64,000 nt of DNA from Scleromitrula shiraiana (GCA_028455995.1 JABELC010000009.1:1897501-1961500); one strand, 5' to 3'; shown: positions 1-12,539, counted from the first letter of the stretch. Made by a program: numbers and translations. The notes: generated from the letters alone by a model not told the origin.

Positions 1-649
1 TTTTTGGATATTTTTATATAGAATAAAATAAGATTCAAAGATTAATTATAGATATATTCTAGAAAGATATACGAATTGTAGATAATTATGATAAATAGAG
101 AGAACAATATCATTGTATCTAATAAATCAAGATAAAGAAAGTCTTTAGATAATGCGATAATCCTCGGTAACACCTCTAACCTCCTCTCATATCTCCCTTT
201 ATTAGGTGTATGCTTGAAAATTTGAGGTCATTTGAAATATTATTATTATCATTTGATAAATACATGAACAAATAGAACATTCATTCATCAAATCATATAT
301 GGATGTACCGATCGAATAAAAAAGAAGCTACACAAAGTAGATATTATCATCAAATATACTAATCTTACATAGAAAAATCAATATAAATTTCTATATCATG
401 ATGATTGATATGTATGTTCGGAACACCAGGAGCAGAAGAAGTAAAGTATAGTACAAATCAAATCAAATCAACCAACCAACCAACCAACCAACCAAATCCC
501 CCCATTAATAATCTACACCTCAGGCACCAACATCTAAAATCATCAATTCATCAATCCATCCTACACATCCCCATCACAATTCCTCTTGATTCTTAACCCA
601 CCACCACAATCAACCACCCACTTCAACCTACCAATTCTCTACCTTCAAG
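1..649. other. Intergenic, 5' flank of QCR10
   Basis: No coding signal was found. The stretch is AT-rich and then turns C/A-rich, with a short tetranucleotide AACC/CCAA run around 470-496 and pyrimidine/CA-rich sequence directly before the QCR10 start. That base composition is common in fungal promoters and 5' leaders. Confidence 0.6.
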
Positions 650-1874
650 ATGCCTTCAGGCAGTGATGTATGTATTCTTTTCCTCCCTCTCCGTTTCCCT
701 TTCGAATCCCCCGATCATTATACGATTGAGCCTAGGATTAGGAATCGGGCATATGAAAGAAAGAAAGAAGGAAAGAAAGAAAGAAAGAAAGTCCAGGCGT
801 ACGAAACGAAACTAATCTGTCCATTGAAAATGTAGTTCGCAGTCGGCACGGGTGTGACGCCTATTAAAGCTAGTCCTAGCTACTCGACTTATAAATCTCC
901 TTATGGTCCTAAGTATGTGCAATGCAATGCGATGCGATGCGATATCTCTGATTTGATTCATGGGGTGAAGATGGGCGGGAAGAGAAGAGGAGGGGCGAAG
1001 GAAGATGGCATGCATAGATGAGTGGATGTGGGAATGTGGGAATGTGGCTAATGGTTGTGTGTTATTGCAGATACAAGATTCAACCTAACATTGCGGGTTG
1101 GACTCCTAGACATGCTACGAAACTGTGGGTTCTTTCTTTTGCCTTTTTTTTACTTTACTTTTGAAATGGGATGTGTGGGGAATGGAGAGGGATTGATGGG
1201 ATTTGAGAGGAATGGGAGATAGAGGGTGAGGGTGAGAAGATATGATTGTATGAAGAAAGTTGGAAGGAGGGAACGAATATCTGGTCTGCAATTCCTCGGG
1301 CAGGAGTGCTAGTATATACAGACATCGACAGGGACAACAAGACGAAAAGAGCCCTCAAAAATCTACATACATAAGCTAACAAAATTCTTTTTCTCAAATA
1401 GTGGTCTCACATTAGCATCATTTGGAGGTGTAGCCGGATTCTTCGCCCTCTTCTTTTTCTCCGATGTACCAAAAGTTCGAAATGATATCTGGGTTGTAAG
1501 TTTTTACTCTAGGGATATGATGGAGATGTTGGTGTTGATACGGAAATGCTAATGGTGGGATTTATAGAAAGTACCGATTATTGGAGAGAGATTCAGAAAG
1601 GAGATTCCAGCTTCGGATAATGTATGTTTTGATTTCTTCTTTTTCCCTTTTTGATTACACTTTTATAGATAGATCTTTGGGTTGAGGGTGATAAGAGAGA
1701 GGCATGGGTTGGGATATGATGATATTTTATGATCTCAATTCAAGCTTCAAATGTGTAAATTGGCATAGTACCATTTTACCCACCCTTTCATGATCTCCAG
1801 CATTACTCTATCTCTCTTTACTCTATTCATAAACCATAGGATCTAAACTAACAATCCTTCAACAGCCTTTCTAA
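650..1874 (+). CDS. qcr10: Cytochrome b-c1 complex subunit 10 (QCR10), 6 exons
   Basis: Small accessory subunit of mitochondrial respiratory complex III (ubiquinol-cytochrome c reductase), anchored in the inner membrane by one helix. Exons are 650-667, 836-912, 1071-1124, 1402-1495, 1568-1621 and 1866-1874, giving a continuous 101-aa frame that ends in DNPF. All introns are GT-AG. The middle has the family pattern: a basic region with a TPRHATKLG stretch, a hydrophobic helix (GVAGFFALFFFSDVP) and a VPIIGERFRKEIP tail, which matches yeast Qcr10 (KIPLLG...P). The start was chosen because an 18-nt first exon leads into a clean donor (gtatgt). The last 3-codon exon is the least certain part, but it gives the expected short polar tail. 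Intron 1 holds a GAAA microsatellite. Five introns in a 306-nt CDS is a high density. Confidence 0.88.
748..791. repeat. GAAA-type microsatellite in QCR10 intron 1
   Basis: Imperfect run of AAAG/GAAA tetranucleotides with one AAGG interruption, lying inside the first intron of QCR10. Confidence 0.8.
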
Positions 1875-3548
1875 ATGTTCATGCGAATATCCCGGATCGA
1901 TAGAGATGAAGATAATATAAAAAAGAAGAATTGACTCGAATTGACTTTTGGGGACATTGGGAAAGATCGAAATGAAAATGAAAATCGAAATCGAAATCGA
2001 AGATTGTACAATTACAAAAGATTACGTTAGTATAGCAAGAAATTAGACTTTACTTTGAAACCAAATCAAATCAGATTAGATTAGATTAGATCGGATCAGA
2101 TCAAACTTGAGAGGAATTTCTTCTTTTATGTTTATTTATATTTATATTTATATTTATATTTATATTTATATTTATATTTATATTTATATTTATATTTATA
2201 TTTATATTTATATTTATATTTATATTTATATTTATATTTATATTTATATTTATATTTATATTTATATTTATATTTATATTTATATTTATATTTATATTTA
2301 TATTTATATTTATATTTATATTTATATTTATAATTATATTTATATTTATATTTATATTTATATTTATATTTATATTTATATTTATATTTATATTTATAAT
2401 TATATGATGTATAATGTTTTACATGATGGTGAGATTGTTAGATTATTAGATTATTCGATCACGTCTATTTATCTATCATGAGCATTCATAATAAGGTAAT
2501 ATGATCGATAAGTGATAGATCAAACGTCTATTTAATAAGACCGTGACATTGTGATTTTGATACTAGTAGACTTCTTTTTATAGAACTAAATTATTAATAT
2601 TCATTTGTTATTTTTTAGATGTATAGTATAGTATAGTATAGTATAATATACTTATATATCTAAGTACTAGTAGTACCACTAGGTAGTGACTAATAATTCT
2701 ATGTAGAGTAATATTCTCGAATCTTCTAAACGTGAACTTTACTTACCAATCATCAATCCAATCTAATTCCACAAGGCTGATTATTCGTCTGATCTTCCAT
2801 CTGATCTAATAGTTATTACTTGAATAATATTTGCGATTTACGAAATGTTCTATCGTTGTTTATTTATTTATTTATTATGGATTTAATGCTGTTATATTAA
2901 TATGATATGATATGATATGATATGATATTATATTATATTATATTATTTTGATATACTCGAGTAAGAACAGAAACAAGAGCAGAAATAAGAAAGAGCAAAA
3001 ACAACTTGAAAAGCTTATCGATCTATCAGCTCGGTATTTATGCATCCATCCCTCTCTCTCTGACATATATACGCCTTCTAGACGAGGCTATTACAATTAT
3101 TATCAATATCCCACCTCACCTTATCTCACTTCATCAATATCATGCTATAGTATCATACCGGTATCTAACTTAACAAACGAAGGATTTAAATAATCTATAT
3201 ATTTATTCGAACGGATATATAATCATATTGATATCCATCTTACTTTCACTCTTAGTCACTCCTTCATTTATTCATTCATTAATATATTTATTTTCTTTTT
3301 TTAGTCTTCGACTTTGGTTGCATTGCTGGTATTTCTCAATCTATCTATTATTTTGGGAATATTGGTCGAATATCTAATACAATATAATCCAATACAAAAC
3401 CATACAATACAAAACCAAATAAAATAAAAGATACAAATATCCTACAAATAGGAAATTCAAACCTACCTACCGCACTTCAATTTCATTATATCCAACTCAA
3501 CCCTCTATATCAAAGTCAAAAACAAACCCACGAACGACCAAAAGAATA
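1875..3548. other. Intergenic, microsatellite-rich
   Basis: No gene is supported here. The interval holds many short tandem repeats: GATTA/TTAGA units near 2070-2090, the long TATATT array, GTATA units near 2620-2645, TTTA units near 2860-2876 and TATGA/TATTA units near 2905-2945. Open frames here, such as an Ile-Tyr alternating frame, are produced by the repeats. The final 120 bp are A/C-rich and run into the TPR/U-box gene start. Confidence 0.6.
2130..2402. repeat. Hexanucleotide (TATATT)n microsatellite
   Basis: About 45 nearly perfect tandem copies of the hexamer TATATT, with only a couple of TATAAT variants near 2330 and 2396. It encodes only an artefactual alternating Ile/Tyr frame. 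Confidence 0.95.
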
Positions 3549-4941
3549 ATGGCAGGACCAGATCCCAACACAAATACAAATACAAATCATGATCCTCAAA
3601 AAGCACTCGACCTCAAAAAGAAAGGAAATGATCATTTTCAGGCCGGTAACTATGACGCTGCGGAACTGTTTTATGCTAAGGCGTATGTTATTCTACTTTT
3701 TTTTTTCTGCCCTTTCAACTTTTTGAATCCTAATCACACACCCCTCCGATCTACCAAGTGGTGGGGGTTTTAGTCAAACTTTCACACCTACCCACCCCCT
3801 CCATCACTACCAAACCAATACCTAACTAACAAACCCCAAAAAATAGTATAAATCTCGACCCCACCAACCCAATCCTCCACACCAACCACTCCAAAGCCCT
3901 CCTAAAACTATCCCGCTACCCCGAAGCAATCGCCTCCTCCCAAAACACACTCGCACTGGACCCTCCTGCGTCTCAAAAAATGAAAGCTTGGTATAATATC
4001 GCGTTGGCGAGATATGCGTTAAAGGAATATGACGAGGCGTTGGAGGGGGTGGAGAGGGCGAGGGAATTTTGTTTGGTGGGTCCGGGGGGAGGAGGGGGAG
4101 GTGCAAATGGAGGTGGAATTGGGGGAGGTATGAATTTGGGTAGTTTACCGAGTATTTTGGATTTGGGGATGAGGTGTCGACGGGAGAGGTGGGAGAGGAG
4201 GGAGGAGAGGAGGAGGAGGGAGAGGGGGGGGTTGGAGGGGGTACTTGGGGAGTTGATGAGGAGGGAGAGGGAGAGGGAGGTTGAGGGGTTGGGGGTGGGG
4301 GTGGCGGTGGGACTTGGTTCGACTAATGGGGAAGTGGATAATGAAGGGAATAGAATTATGAATGATGAAGGGACGATGAATAATGCGGAGAGGGAAAAGG
4401 AAAAGGAAAAAATCGAAAGAAAATGGAGGGATAGAGAAGATGAATTAGAGAGGATTTTTAGGATTGCAGAGACGGGGACAAGTGAAGGAAGAAGGAGGGA
4501 AATGCCGGATTGGGCAATCGATGGGATTAGTTTTAATGTTATGGGGGATCCGGTTGTGGTTAGTATATTCTTTCCTTTTATTCTTTTCTTGGTTTCGCTT
4601 TTCTATTTACCTATCTATCCCTGTTTTTATATATCCCGCCTACCTTTATTTTTACCCCTTTCTCTCCTCTCCTCTCCTCTCCTGTCATCCCTCTATTCTC
4701 CATCCCTTTCTCCATCCCTCACCCCCTTCCATCACCCCCCTATTTACAAAAAAAAAAAAAAAAACAGACAAAAACAGGCCAATCCTACGAACGATCCTCA
4801 ATCCTCCAACATCTCGAACGATCGCAAACTGACCCTCTCACGAGAGAACCACTGACGGTTAAGGAGTTGCGACCGAATCTCGGGTTGAGGTGTGCGGTGG
4901 AGGAGTTTGTCGATGAGAATGGGTGGGCTGTTGAATGGTAG
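3549..4941 (+). CDS. CHIP/STUB1-like TPR and U-box E3 ubiquitin ligase
   Basis: Predicted co-chaperone ubiquitin ligase: TPRs of this family bind Hsp70/Hsp90 C-termini and the U-box recruits an E2. Exons 3549-3682, 3847-4558 and 4768-4941 give 339 aa. Residues about 16-120 are TPR repeats (KKGNDHFQAGNYDAAELFYAKA; NPILHTNHSKALLKLSRYPEAI; AWYNIALARYALKEYDEALEG). Then comes a Gly-rich stretch at about 123-139 and a long Arg/Glu-rich, probably coiled-coil, segment. A C-terminal U-box starts near 264 (DWAIDGISFNVMGDPVV, SYERSSILQHL, DPLTREPLT, LRPNLGLRCAVEEF, ENGWAVEW) and matches the metazoan CHIP U-box closely. The third-exon acceptor at 4767 was chosen because it is in phase and restores the U-box. 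A large intron lies in the U-box. The protein is longer than human CHIP (303 aa), mainly because of the low-complexity linker. Confidence 0.87.
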
Positions 4942-5496
4942 GGTGGGTGTGTGGGGAGGATGGGAATGGGGGGATGGGAAGGGGGGGATGGGGAGTGAAC
5001 GATCGTTATTAATGAATATTAGAATTTACTAGTATTTGATGGATGGATTGAGATGGGAGGAGAGTATAGAAGTTATAAATGATATTAAATGATAAAATAA
5101 CATTCTATCTCATCATCATCATCATCATCATACTGCTACTTCTACTACTAGTACACTCTATTATCTTCAAGTCGCAGTGCTTCAAGTTATTTTTTCATCC
5201 TGGCAAGTCCGAGTCTTAAGGTTTAAGTCAATATCTACCGTGACTTATAGTATTAGTATTAGTATTAGTATTATCACATGAGATACTACTACTAGTAAAT
5301 TAACGGTACGGTGGATTAACGATACGGTGGATTAATAACTTGAACTTGAAGTTGAATTAATTATCGAGTCGATAGTAGTAGTAGGGGTAGTAGTAGGGGT
5401 ATAGTTAGGCTTTTAGGCTTGTTGATTAATAGTAGGTTAGTAGATTAATAAGTTAAGTTAATTGCTAGTATTTTTATTAGTATTAGTATATGTTTA

Positions 5497-5534
5497 TTAA
5501 TTGATTGATTGATTGATTGATTGTTGATTGATTA
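5497..5534. repeat. TTGA/ATTG tetranucleotide run
   Basis: Short run of TTGATTGA units in AT-rich intergenic DNA, interrupted once near the end. Confidence 0.8.
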
Positions 5535-5678
5535 TAAGTTACTAGTAGTAATAAAATTTTATTATTGACTCGGAAGTTCTTTATTAGTAGGGTAACTTGA
5601 ATTTGAGTCGGAGTACTAGTAAGTTATTAATTTGTTATAACTTGAATTGATTCAAAGTTTCTATTTCTATTAGTATTA

Positions 5679-6656
5679 CTCGGTCAAATTAAAATTGAAG
5701 CACGCGCAAAATAAACGAATCGCTTCAAAATCGACGATTTTATACAAAACATCTCTTGCGCCAATGTAAATAAATCGATCAATTATTTATAGAATTATTT
5801 AAGATATTAAATATAGATTATTTTTATCTTAAAATATTTATTATTAAAATTTAAAAATTAAATAATAATTTAAAAATTTATAATATTTATTTAAATATAA
5901 AATAAAAATCATATAAAAATACTATAATTTTAATTTGATTTAAATCAACCAAATTATTATATTAGGAAATAATGAAAATATATATGAATATATAGAAAAA
6001 AAAGCTTTTATTTGATATAAATATTATATATTAAAATGTAATATAATAGTCTTGAAAAGTCGAAGTTTTAAGGGTATTTTTAACTCTTTAAAATCTTTAA
6101 AAATCTTAATAATTCATTCAAATCAAAATTATATTAAATAATATTTTAATATAATAATTATGAGGATATAAATTATCATATATAAAAATTTGAAGTGATT
6201 TTGATGATTTTTAAAAATCGAAGTTATGGTGGTGCTTAGTGCTTGTAAACACTATATATACTCTTTTTAACTTTATTATATTATATTTTTTATATATTTT
6301 TAATATATATAATATTTATATCAAATAAAAGTTTGTTTTTTATATATTTATATATATCTTTATTATTTTCTAATATAATAATTTACTCGATTTAAATCAA
6401 ATTAAAATTATAGTATTTTTATGTGATTTTTACTTCATATTTAATTAAATATTATAAATTTTAAAATGATTATTTAACCATCAAATTTTAATGGTAAGTA
6501 TTTTAATAGAAAAATAATTCAAATTTAAAATTTTAAATAATTCTATAAATAATTGATCGATTTATTTACGTCGGCGCAAGAGGTGATTTATATAAAATCA
6601 TCGATTTTGAGGGTTTTTCGGTAATTTGCGCGTGCTTCAATTTTAATTTAACCGAG
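5679..6656. mobile_element. 978-bp foldback/MITE-like element with long terminal inverted repeats
   Basis: The left end starts CTCGGTCAAATTAAAATTGA and the right end is the reverse complement of CTCGGTTAAATTAAAATTGA. Pairing continues inward for several hundred bases: left about 5679-6040 matches the complement of about 6290-6656, with scattered differences that are mostly transitions. The element is flanked on both sides by TA (5677-5678 and 6657-6658), the target duplication expected for Tc1/mariner-superfamily insertion. The short centre (about 6041-6290) has no coding potential, so the copy is non-autonomous. Assignment to a superfamily rests on the TA duplication only. Confidence 0.85.
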
Positions 6657-7014
6657 TAGTAGTAGTAATAGGATCAAATTTTTGATATACTACTAGTATA
6701 TCACTGGTAAAATAGTATTGATCTTGATCTTAATCTGCTAGTCACAGTGGTAATTATTATTATTATTATTCAAGTTAGTATTAGTAGTAGGAAATAATTT
6801 GAAGGACTCGGATTATAATGATTTTTGTTTGATACTCGCTAGTAGTAGTAGTAAACGCATAGAAATTCTTTAGTTCAAGTTGATGTATCATGATGTTCAA
6901 GTTACTAGTATATTATATTATATTATTTCCGAGTAATTATATGAGATATGAACTTGAATATAGATACTACTAGTAGTATAAAATATTAAATTTATTACTA
7001 TCTTTATTGATACT

Positions 7015-7205
7015 AGTACTATTACTATTACTATTACTATTACTATTACTATTACTATTACTATTACTATTACTATTACTATTACTATTACTATTACTAT
7101 TACTATTACTATTACTATTACTATTATTATTACTATTACTATTACTATTATTATTACTATTACTATTACTATTACTATTACTATTACTATTACTATTACT
7201 ATTAC

Positions 7206-7277
<72 letters not shown>

Positions 7278-7278
7278 T
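7015..7278. repeat. Long (TTACTA)n / (ATT,ACT) microsatellite
   Basis: Some 260 bp of alternating ATT and ACT triplets, i.e. a hexamer CTATTA array, degrading to pure ATT triplets toward the 3' end. It creates an artefactual poly-Leu frame on the plus strand. Confidence 0.95.
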
Positions 7279-7604
7279 AGTAATAATAAAATATAATAAA
7301 ATTAAAATTTGATAACTAGTAACTTAAAATATCAATACTAAATATTTATCCATCCATCAACTCCAAGTCTAGACTCTAACTAGCTACTAGTTAATTATAC
7401 ACTAGCATCTATAAGCGAGGGGTTATGGTTCAAGTTCGAAGCGGGAATTTTGAACTTGAGAGATAAAATAGGATAGATAATCTCTAGCTGCTAGTGAGTA
7501 TTTTATTTTTTTTAGAGTTTTTTTTAGGCTCTTTTTTAATATGTTGGTTTTGAGGGAAAGTGTATATGTATGTGTATGTATTATGATTATTATGATATAC
7601 TTTA

Positions 7605-8549
7605 TGGTATCACCTATTCAAAAAGTCAACCTGAATAGAATTCAATGATTTCTCTAAATAAACTTCAGGAAATCAGTCATTTTAATGTTTGAGCATATTA
7701 AAAGTTCAAGTATCAATATATTAAATTTATAATTAACTAAAAATTGAATTTTATATAATATAAATTAATCTTTAAATTCAAAAATTAACTTCAAATAAAT
7801 TTTGAATAAACTTTAAATAAAATTTATTGATTTAAAGTTTTGAATTTATTTATACATTTTTATTAATTAAAGACTTATCTAATTCTTTATCAATTATTAT
7901 AATATAATTTTAAAATTCTATATAATTTATACTAATATATAGTTTATATAAATTAATTTATTATTAATTTATTATTAATAATTATTTATTACTAATATTA
8001 AAACTTTAAATTTAAACTTAAATTTCAAATTAAACTTATTAATAATAAAAAAATAAAAAATAAATAAAAATGATTTTTTTTATATATAAAATTTAAAGAT
8101 ATATTTATATTATTATTTTAAGTTTTTAATATATATTATTAATATTAACTTAAATATATTAATAAACGAAATACAGGATTGATTTGAATATATTAATTAA
8201 ATTAAAAAATAATAAAGGATATTTATTTTTTATTAATAAAAGGAATATAGAGTTGATTTTAGTATATTAATTAAATTAAAAAATAATAAAGTATATTTAT
8301 TTTTTATTAGTATATATTAATATCTTTACAAATAAAAATACATTAATTTTATATATAAATACTATATTAATTTAATATTATATAATTATTTAAAATAAAC
8401 TTAAAAATTAATAAAGAATCTAGATTGAATTTGTATTAATAAAAGATTATTTTCTGAAAATCGATTTATAGTATGATTAAAATTTGAATTATAATGCAAA
8501 AATTTCCTTTTTAGATGGTATTCAAGATATCCCTGAATAGGTGATACCG
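7605..8549. mobile_element. MITE copy 1 (TGGTATCACC ends, TA duplication)
   Basis: A 945-bp AT-rich element. It starts TGGTATCACCTATTCA and ends with the complement of CGGTATCACCTATTCAGGGA, giving short imperfect terminal inverted repeats. TA lies directly outside both ends (7603-7604 and 8550-8551). There is no open frame of note. A second copy lies at 49828-50788 in the opposite orientation and matches along almost its full length, including the internal segment just inside the 8549 end (AATTTTTGCATTATAATT on both copies). Confidence 0.85.
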
Positions 8550-10767
8550 TAAGGATATTTTTGATAATCCTCGAGCTTCTGTCTGTATTCGAATTTCTTA
8601 TTCGAAATTAACACCGTTTTGATGAGTTTATATGCTTCATCAATCATGATTCATCATAACTAATATCTCTAAATAATAATTCTTTAACTGTATTCGTATA
8701 CGTGAAGCGGTGATTAGCCCTCATAGGCGTTCCTATCAAGGCTCACAAAACAACTCACATTTACTAGTATCTATAAATAAAAACTCAATTTATGCTGATG
8801 CAACAAGAGAGTATATCTCTTAATAGCGTAAATTTCTATTTATAAAATATTCATAATTAATATCAAAACGTTGATTTGCTTTGAACCTTTCATCTGAAAT
8901 GAAGGAAATACTGTACTATCTAGATAGTCCTAAAAGCAATGTATATAGTTGATGTAGATATAATCCCATATCGAACAAGATTAAAAGTCAAAATCGATCC
9001 CATTTCACTCATTTAATCTTCAACTAATACTAATTTCAAGCTGCGTACGATTCTTATATCAAGGTTTGTAGAATATGAAACCAATAATCAATATAATTTA
9101 TTCATTTCCCAAACATGCAGGTGCTACTCTAAGGGGGTTTGTTTTATCGTTAAAGGCATTGCGAAGGCTGTGCTATGCTGTGCTATTGAGGATAGTTGTG
9201 ATGCTTAGCGAGTAGAAGTGAGAGATTATATTAGATACTCTAGCGATAGCGTAGCTTGCTAGAAAGATTGTAGATACCCCATAGAGTACGGAGAACTCAT
9301 TTCCAACATACTTCCGCAGTGATGCTAATACTTGATAAGAAATAGTTGGTAATTGGTGCAGACTTGATCCTGTTTCATTACGAAACCTTGTATTCATGTA
9401 ACTTGTAGAGTTCAAATGTTATCGTTCTTTTTCGCGAAGAATCATCCTCAGCATAATGGATTTGTATACAAATGTTTTTGAAAATGTACTGAATAGCTTT
9501 TTCGAAGACCAGAAAGTGCTAAAGAAGTCTGTCACCATATTTTAGGTAGAGGTTCACTTGGTCGTAGACTCTATCTTAGAGTTAATCTAGACATATGAGT
9601 GGCCATATCCACTGCAAGTTCTCAACTAAGTGATAACATCAATGCATTGACGTATGAAGGTCTCCCAGATAGCTGAATGGGGAAATGAATATGCTTGGCA
9701 TTGCTTCTTCGCGAAGGTTTCTAGAAGGTCTTTTCTCGCCTCGACTTGATGCACAAGATTTTTAAAAGGGAATCTGGCTTATTGTGTCCGGACATTTAAG
9801 AATCAAGAGGGGGGAGTGTGTATTTTGATTGGATGGATTATCGATGATGACATTCAAAGTTGTGTTACATGAGTTAATATATACTATTAATTTCTTGATT
9901 CCATATCCTTGGAAAACTATCTAGAACTATATTCAGATTAGCCGTAATCTAACTCTCACCTATTCAAAGCGAGGTCTATACTACCTATCAATAACATCTG
10001 ATATCTAAAGCAAATGAATCTATTAGGAGTACTGATTCAATGGCCTTGTTTATTGCGGATAAGTGATGATTCAAATTCCAAGTAGATTTTGTACATATTG
10101 AATTATTGTTTGTTGAATAGGAAATCGAGTAGAGAATTTGTAGCGACAAGCTCAAACGCATAATGGAATGGGGTATGATCCAGGGTAACGATGTATTGTG
10201 AATGACGAAAAATCTATGAGATCCTTGAGAATCCAATGAGTGTATCTGTTGAACGTCACACGTTAGTTGTTTGGAATTCACTAGTGTAGTATGATGAACG
10301 TGGGATTCATTTTGCATGCAATAACTTTGATAAAGACTGTTTTTTTCGATACCTTGTGTGTTACACTGCTATTTCGAAAAGATATATCAAAACAGGTAAC
10401 CAATAATATACAGTAAGTAAATGCCATCAATTTGCCGATTATACGATAACCTGATTTGTGATATAGGATGATATAAAATAATGACACTTGAGTGTATGAG
10501 CCAATGGTATCCCCAAAGAACGGAAACACAACATGTATAATGGATGAAATCACTTACATGACCAGTTCTGAGGGGCGACAAGAATTGGTACCATGGGGTT
10601 GCTTAGTCATACTCCCCCTCTATCACTGGGTTCTAGTCTGATCAGCAGCCTACACTCTTACAACTACAAACAGCAATGGATTGCGACAGTAAGATATATT
10701 TAAAATCATCATCTTATCATCCTACTTAAATAGCAAAACATCTACTCATCGAGAAAAAGGGTTCAAG

Positions 10768-12539
10768 ATGCCAAACCTTAATCAACAAATCAAACACGCT
10801 GAATCGTTGAATTATCGTTCCGGAGGGTTTCATCCTGTACATCTCGGGGACCTGTTCAAACATGGTCGTTATAAAATCATTCATAAACTTGGACATGGCG
10901 GATTTGCGACTGTCTGGCTCGCCAGGGATTCTGTACGTGAGAGATATGTTGCGCTCAAAATCCTTGCGTCAAACTTATCGGATGATTGCCCAGAGGTGGA
11001 AATCCTGAGGCGCTTGAAAAGAAGTCGGGACCATAAGGGAAAGCAATATGTTATGTCAATGTTAGATCATTTCTGGAAGCAAGGTTCAAATGGCAGGCAT
11101 TTATGTGTGGTTTCGGAAGTTGGTGGCCCTAGTATTAAACAGTTCAATGATTGCCCGGGTGAGATCAAAGGAAGTCGACGTTTGAGGGCTTTAGTGGCTA
11201 GAAAGATCGCCTTACAAGCTACTGAAGGTTTGGATTATATACATTCGACTGGTATCGTTCATGGAGGTATGTTATAATTACTATAATCTTCTAAAATTAA
11301 TTTCTACCACTAACAATATGGATATACTTTTCAGATTTCACCTCTGCCAATATCTTATTGCAACTTGCGAACATTGATGATTGGACGGTGAAAGAACTCT
11401 ATGAGAGACTTGGAGAGCCAAAAAAACACAATACACAATGCGATCTACCAACAGATCCAGCATCTCCTGAGTATACCGTCACTGCAATCGACATGAAGGC
11501 TGTACATCCTCGATGGTTATCTGATAAGATCATGATAATTGATTTTGGTATTGCGTTCCTACAAAAGCAATTGTCCGCGAATATTGGAACTCCCAAAAGT
11601 TACTGCGCACCCGAATTTCTCTTCGAGGATGGTCGAGGTTTTGCGTCAGATATTTGGGCTTTAGGTTGTACAATATTTGAGATCCGTACCGGCGCTCGGC
11701 TATTTAGCTACAGAGGAAGTCCAACGAGAGATCAAAGTTTGATAGCAATGGTAAATCAATTGGGAACTCTTCCGGAAAGGTTTTGGGATGAGTGGAAGGA
11801 CGGCCGATATTGGTACGAACAAAAGTTTGACTCAAAGGTGCTACCATGCAATGTTATGGGAAAGCTCTTTGAGCACATCATGGAGACTGGTGCTCATGAT
11901 GGTGATGCTCCCGATCGTCACAGGCCTAAAGACGAAATTTTGATACATGCAAAAGATACTCGGCAAGCACTAACCTCTCAAAAGCGTTCGAATGAACTTA
12001 TTCGATTTGAAGAAATGGCAGAAGATTTGACTAGTAGTGAAGCTAGAGATGTATTGTTTCAAGCAGACCAGTCTTCTTCCGATCCTAATAAAGAAGCCAA
12101 TACTCATTCGGGTTTATCCGGTAAAGAAAAATCAGGATCTGGATCTTCTGCCAACAAAGTCCATACAGAATCTTCCAATGCCAAGAATACAGACAAAAGC
12201 AATTCATCCGGAGCTGTATCATCTGGTGCCTTTTCCTCTGAGGGTGTTCCTAAAGAACCAGGATCTGTTGACCCAACAGCAACAAATGCAACCGCTGCGT
12301 CAGCTGAAGGCCAGGCGGAAAATTTAATGCAAAGCAGTGACTTGGCTGTATCTTTGAAAATTCAAGATTTTCTTGAGCCTGCTGGGACGAGAATCTCGGA
12401 CTTTGAGGCTAAATTGTTGGAGGAGGTACTCCGAGGTGCTTTGAAATGGCTCCCTGAAGAGAGGGTTCCACCCTCAGAGCTAGAGAAGTATCGCTGGTTT
12501 TCGGAAGCCTTTGATGAGACTCTTGGTTCTAGTTCATAA
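10768..12539 (+). CDS. SRPK-like serine/threonine protein kinase with HGD catalytic loop
   Basis: Predicted protein kinase of the fungal SR-protein-kinase-like group. Exons 10768-11266 and 11335-12539 give 567 aa; the 68-bp intron splits the catalytic Asp codon. The N-terminal GGFHPVHLGD motif precedes a Gly-rich loop (LGHGGFATV, 41-49), the ATP lysine K64 (VALKIL), the catalytic loop HGDFTSANILL with D167, DFG at 236-238 and APE at 258-260. The catalytic loop has HGD instead of HRD, a substitution common in fungal SRPK-like kinases. The spacer between catalytic loop and DFG is about 60 residues, longer than in canonical kinases. Residues about 410-500 are a Ser/Asn/Thr-rich low-complexity insert, followed by a conserved-looking C-terminal lobe end (LKWLPEERVPPSELEKYRWF). 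All ATP-binding and metal residues appear present, so activity is likely; the substrate is unknown. Confidence 0.85.

Larger units (their letters stand above)
4942..10767. other. Long AT-rich intergenic region with repeats and MITEs
   Basis: Apart from the elements listed separately, no gene is supported over this 5.8-kb span. About 5100-5640 and 6655-7320 are rich in ACT/AGT trinucleotides and ACTAGT palindromes. About 8550-10767 has more normal base composition but only short frames without recognisable domains, so it may hold regulatory DNA or decayed sequence. Confidence 0.55.

Noticed and set aside
2130..2402. Possible CRISPR-like array because of regular repeats
   Set aside because: The repeats are contiguous hexamers with no spacers, in a eukaryotic genome.
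2107..2481. 124-aa plus-strand frame of alternating Ile/Tyr
   Set aside because: Produced by the TATATT microsatellite; no coding signal.
7007..7312. 101-aa poly-Leu plus-strand frame
   Set aside because: Produced by the TTACTA repeat.
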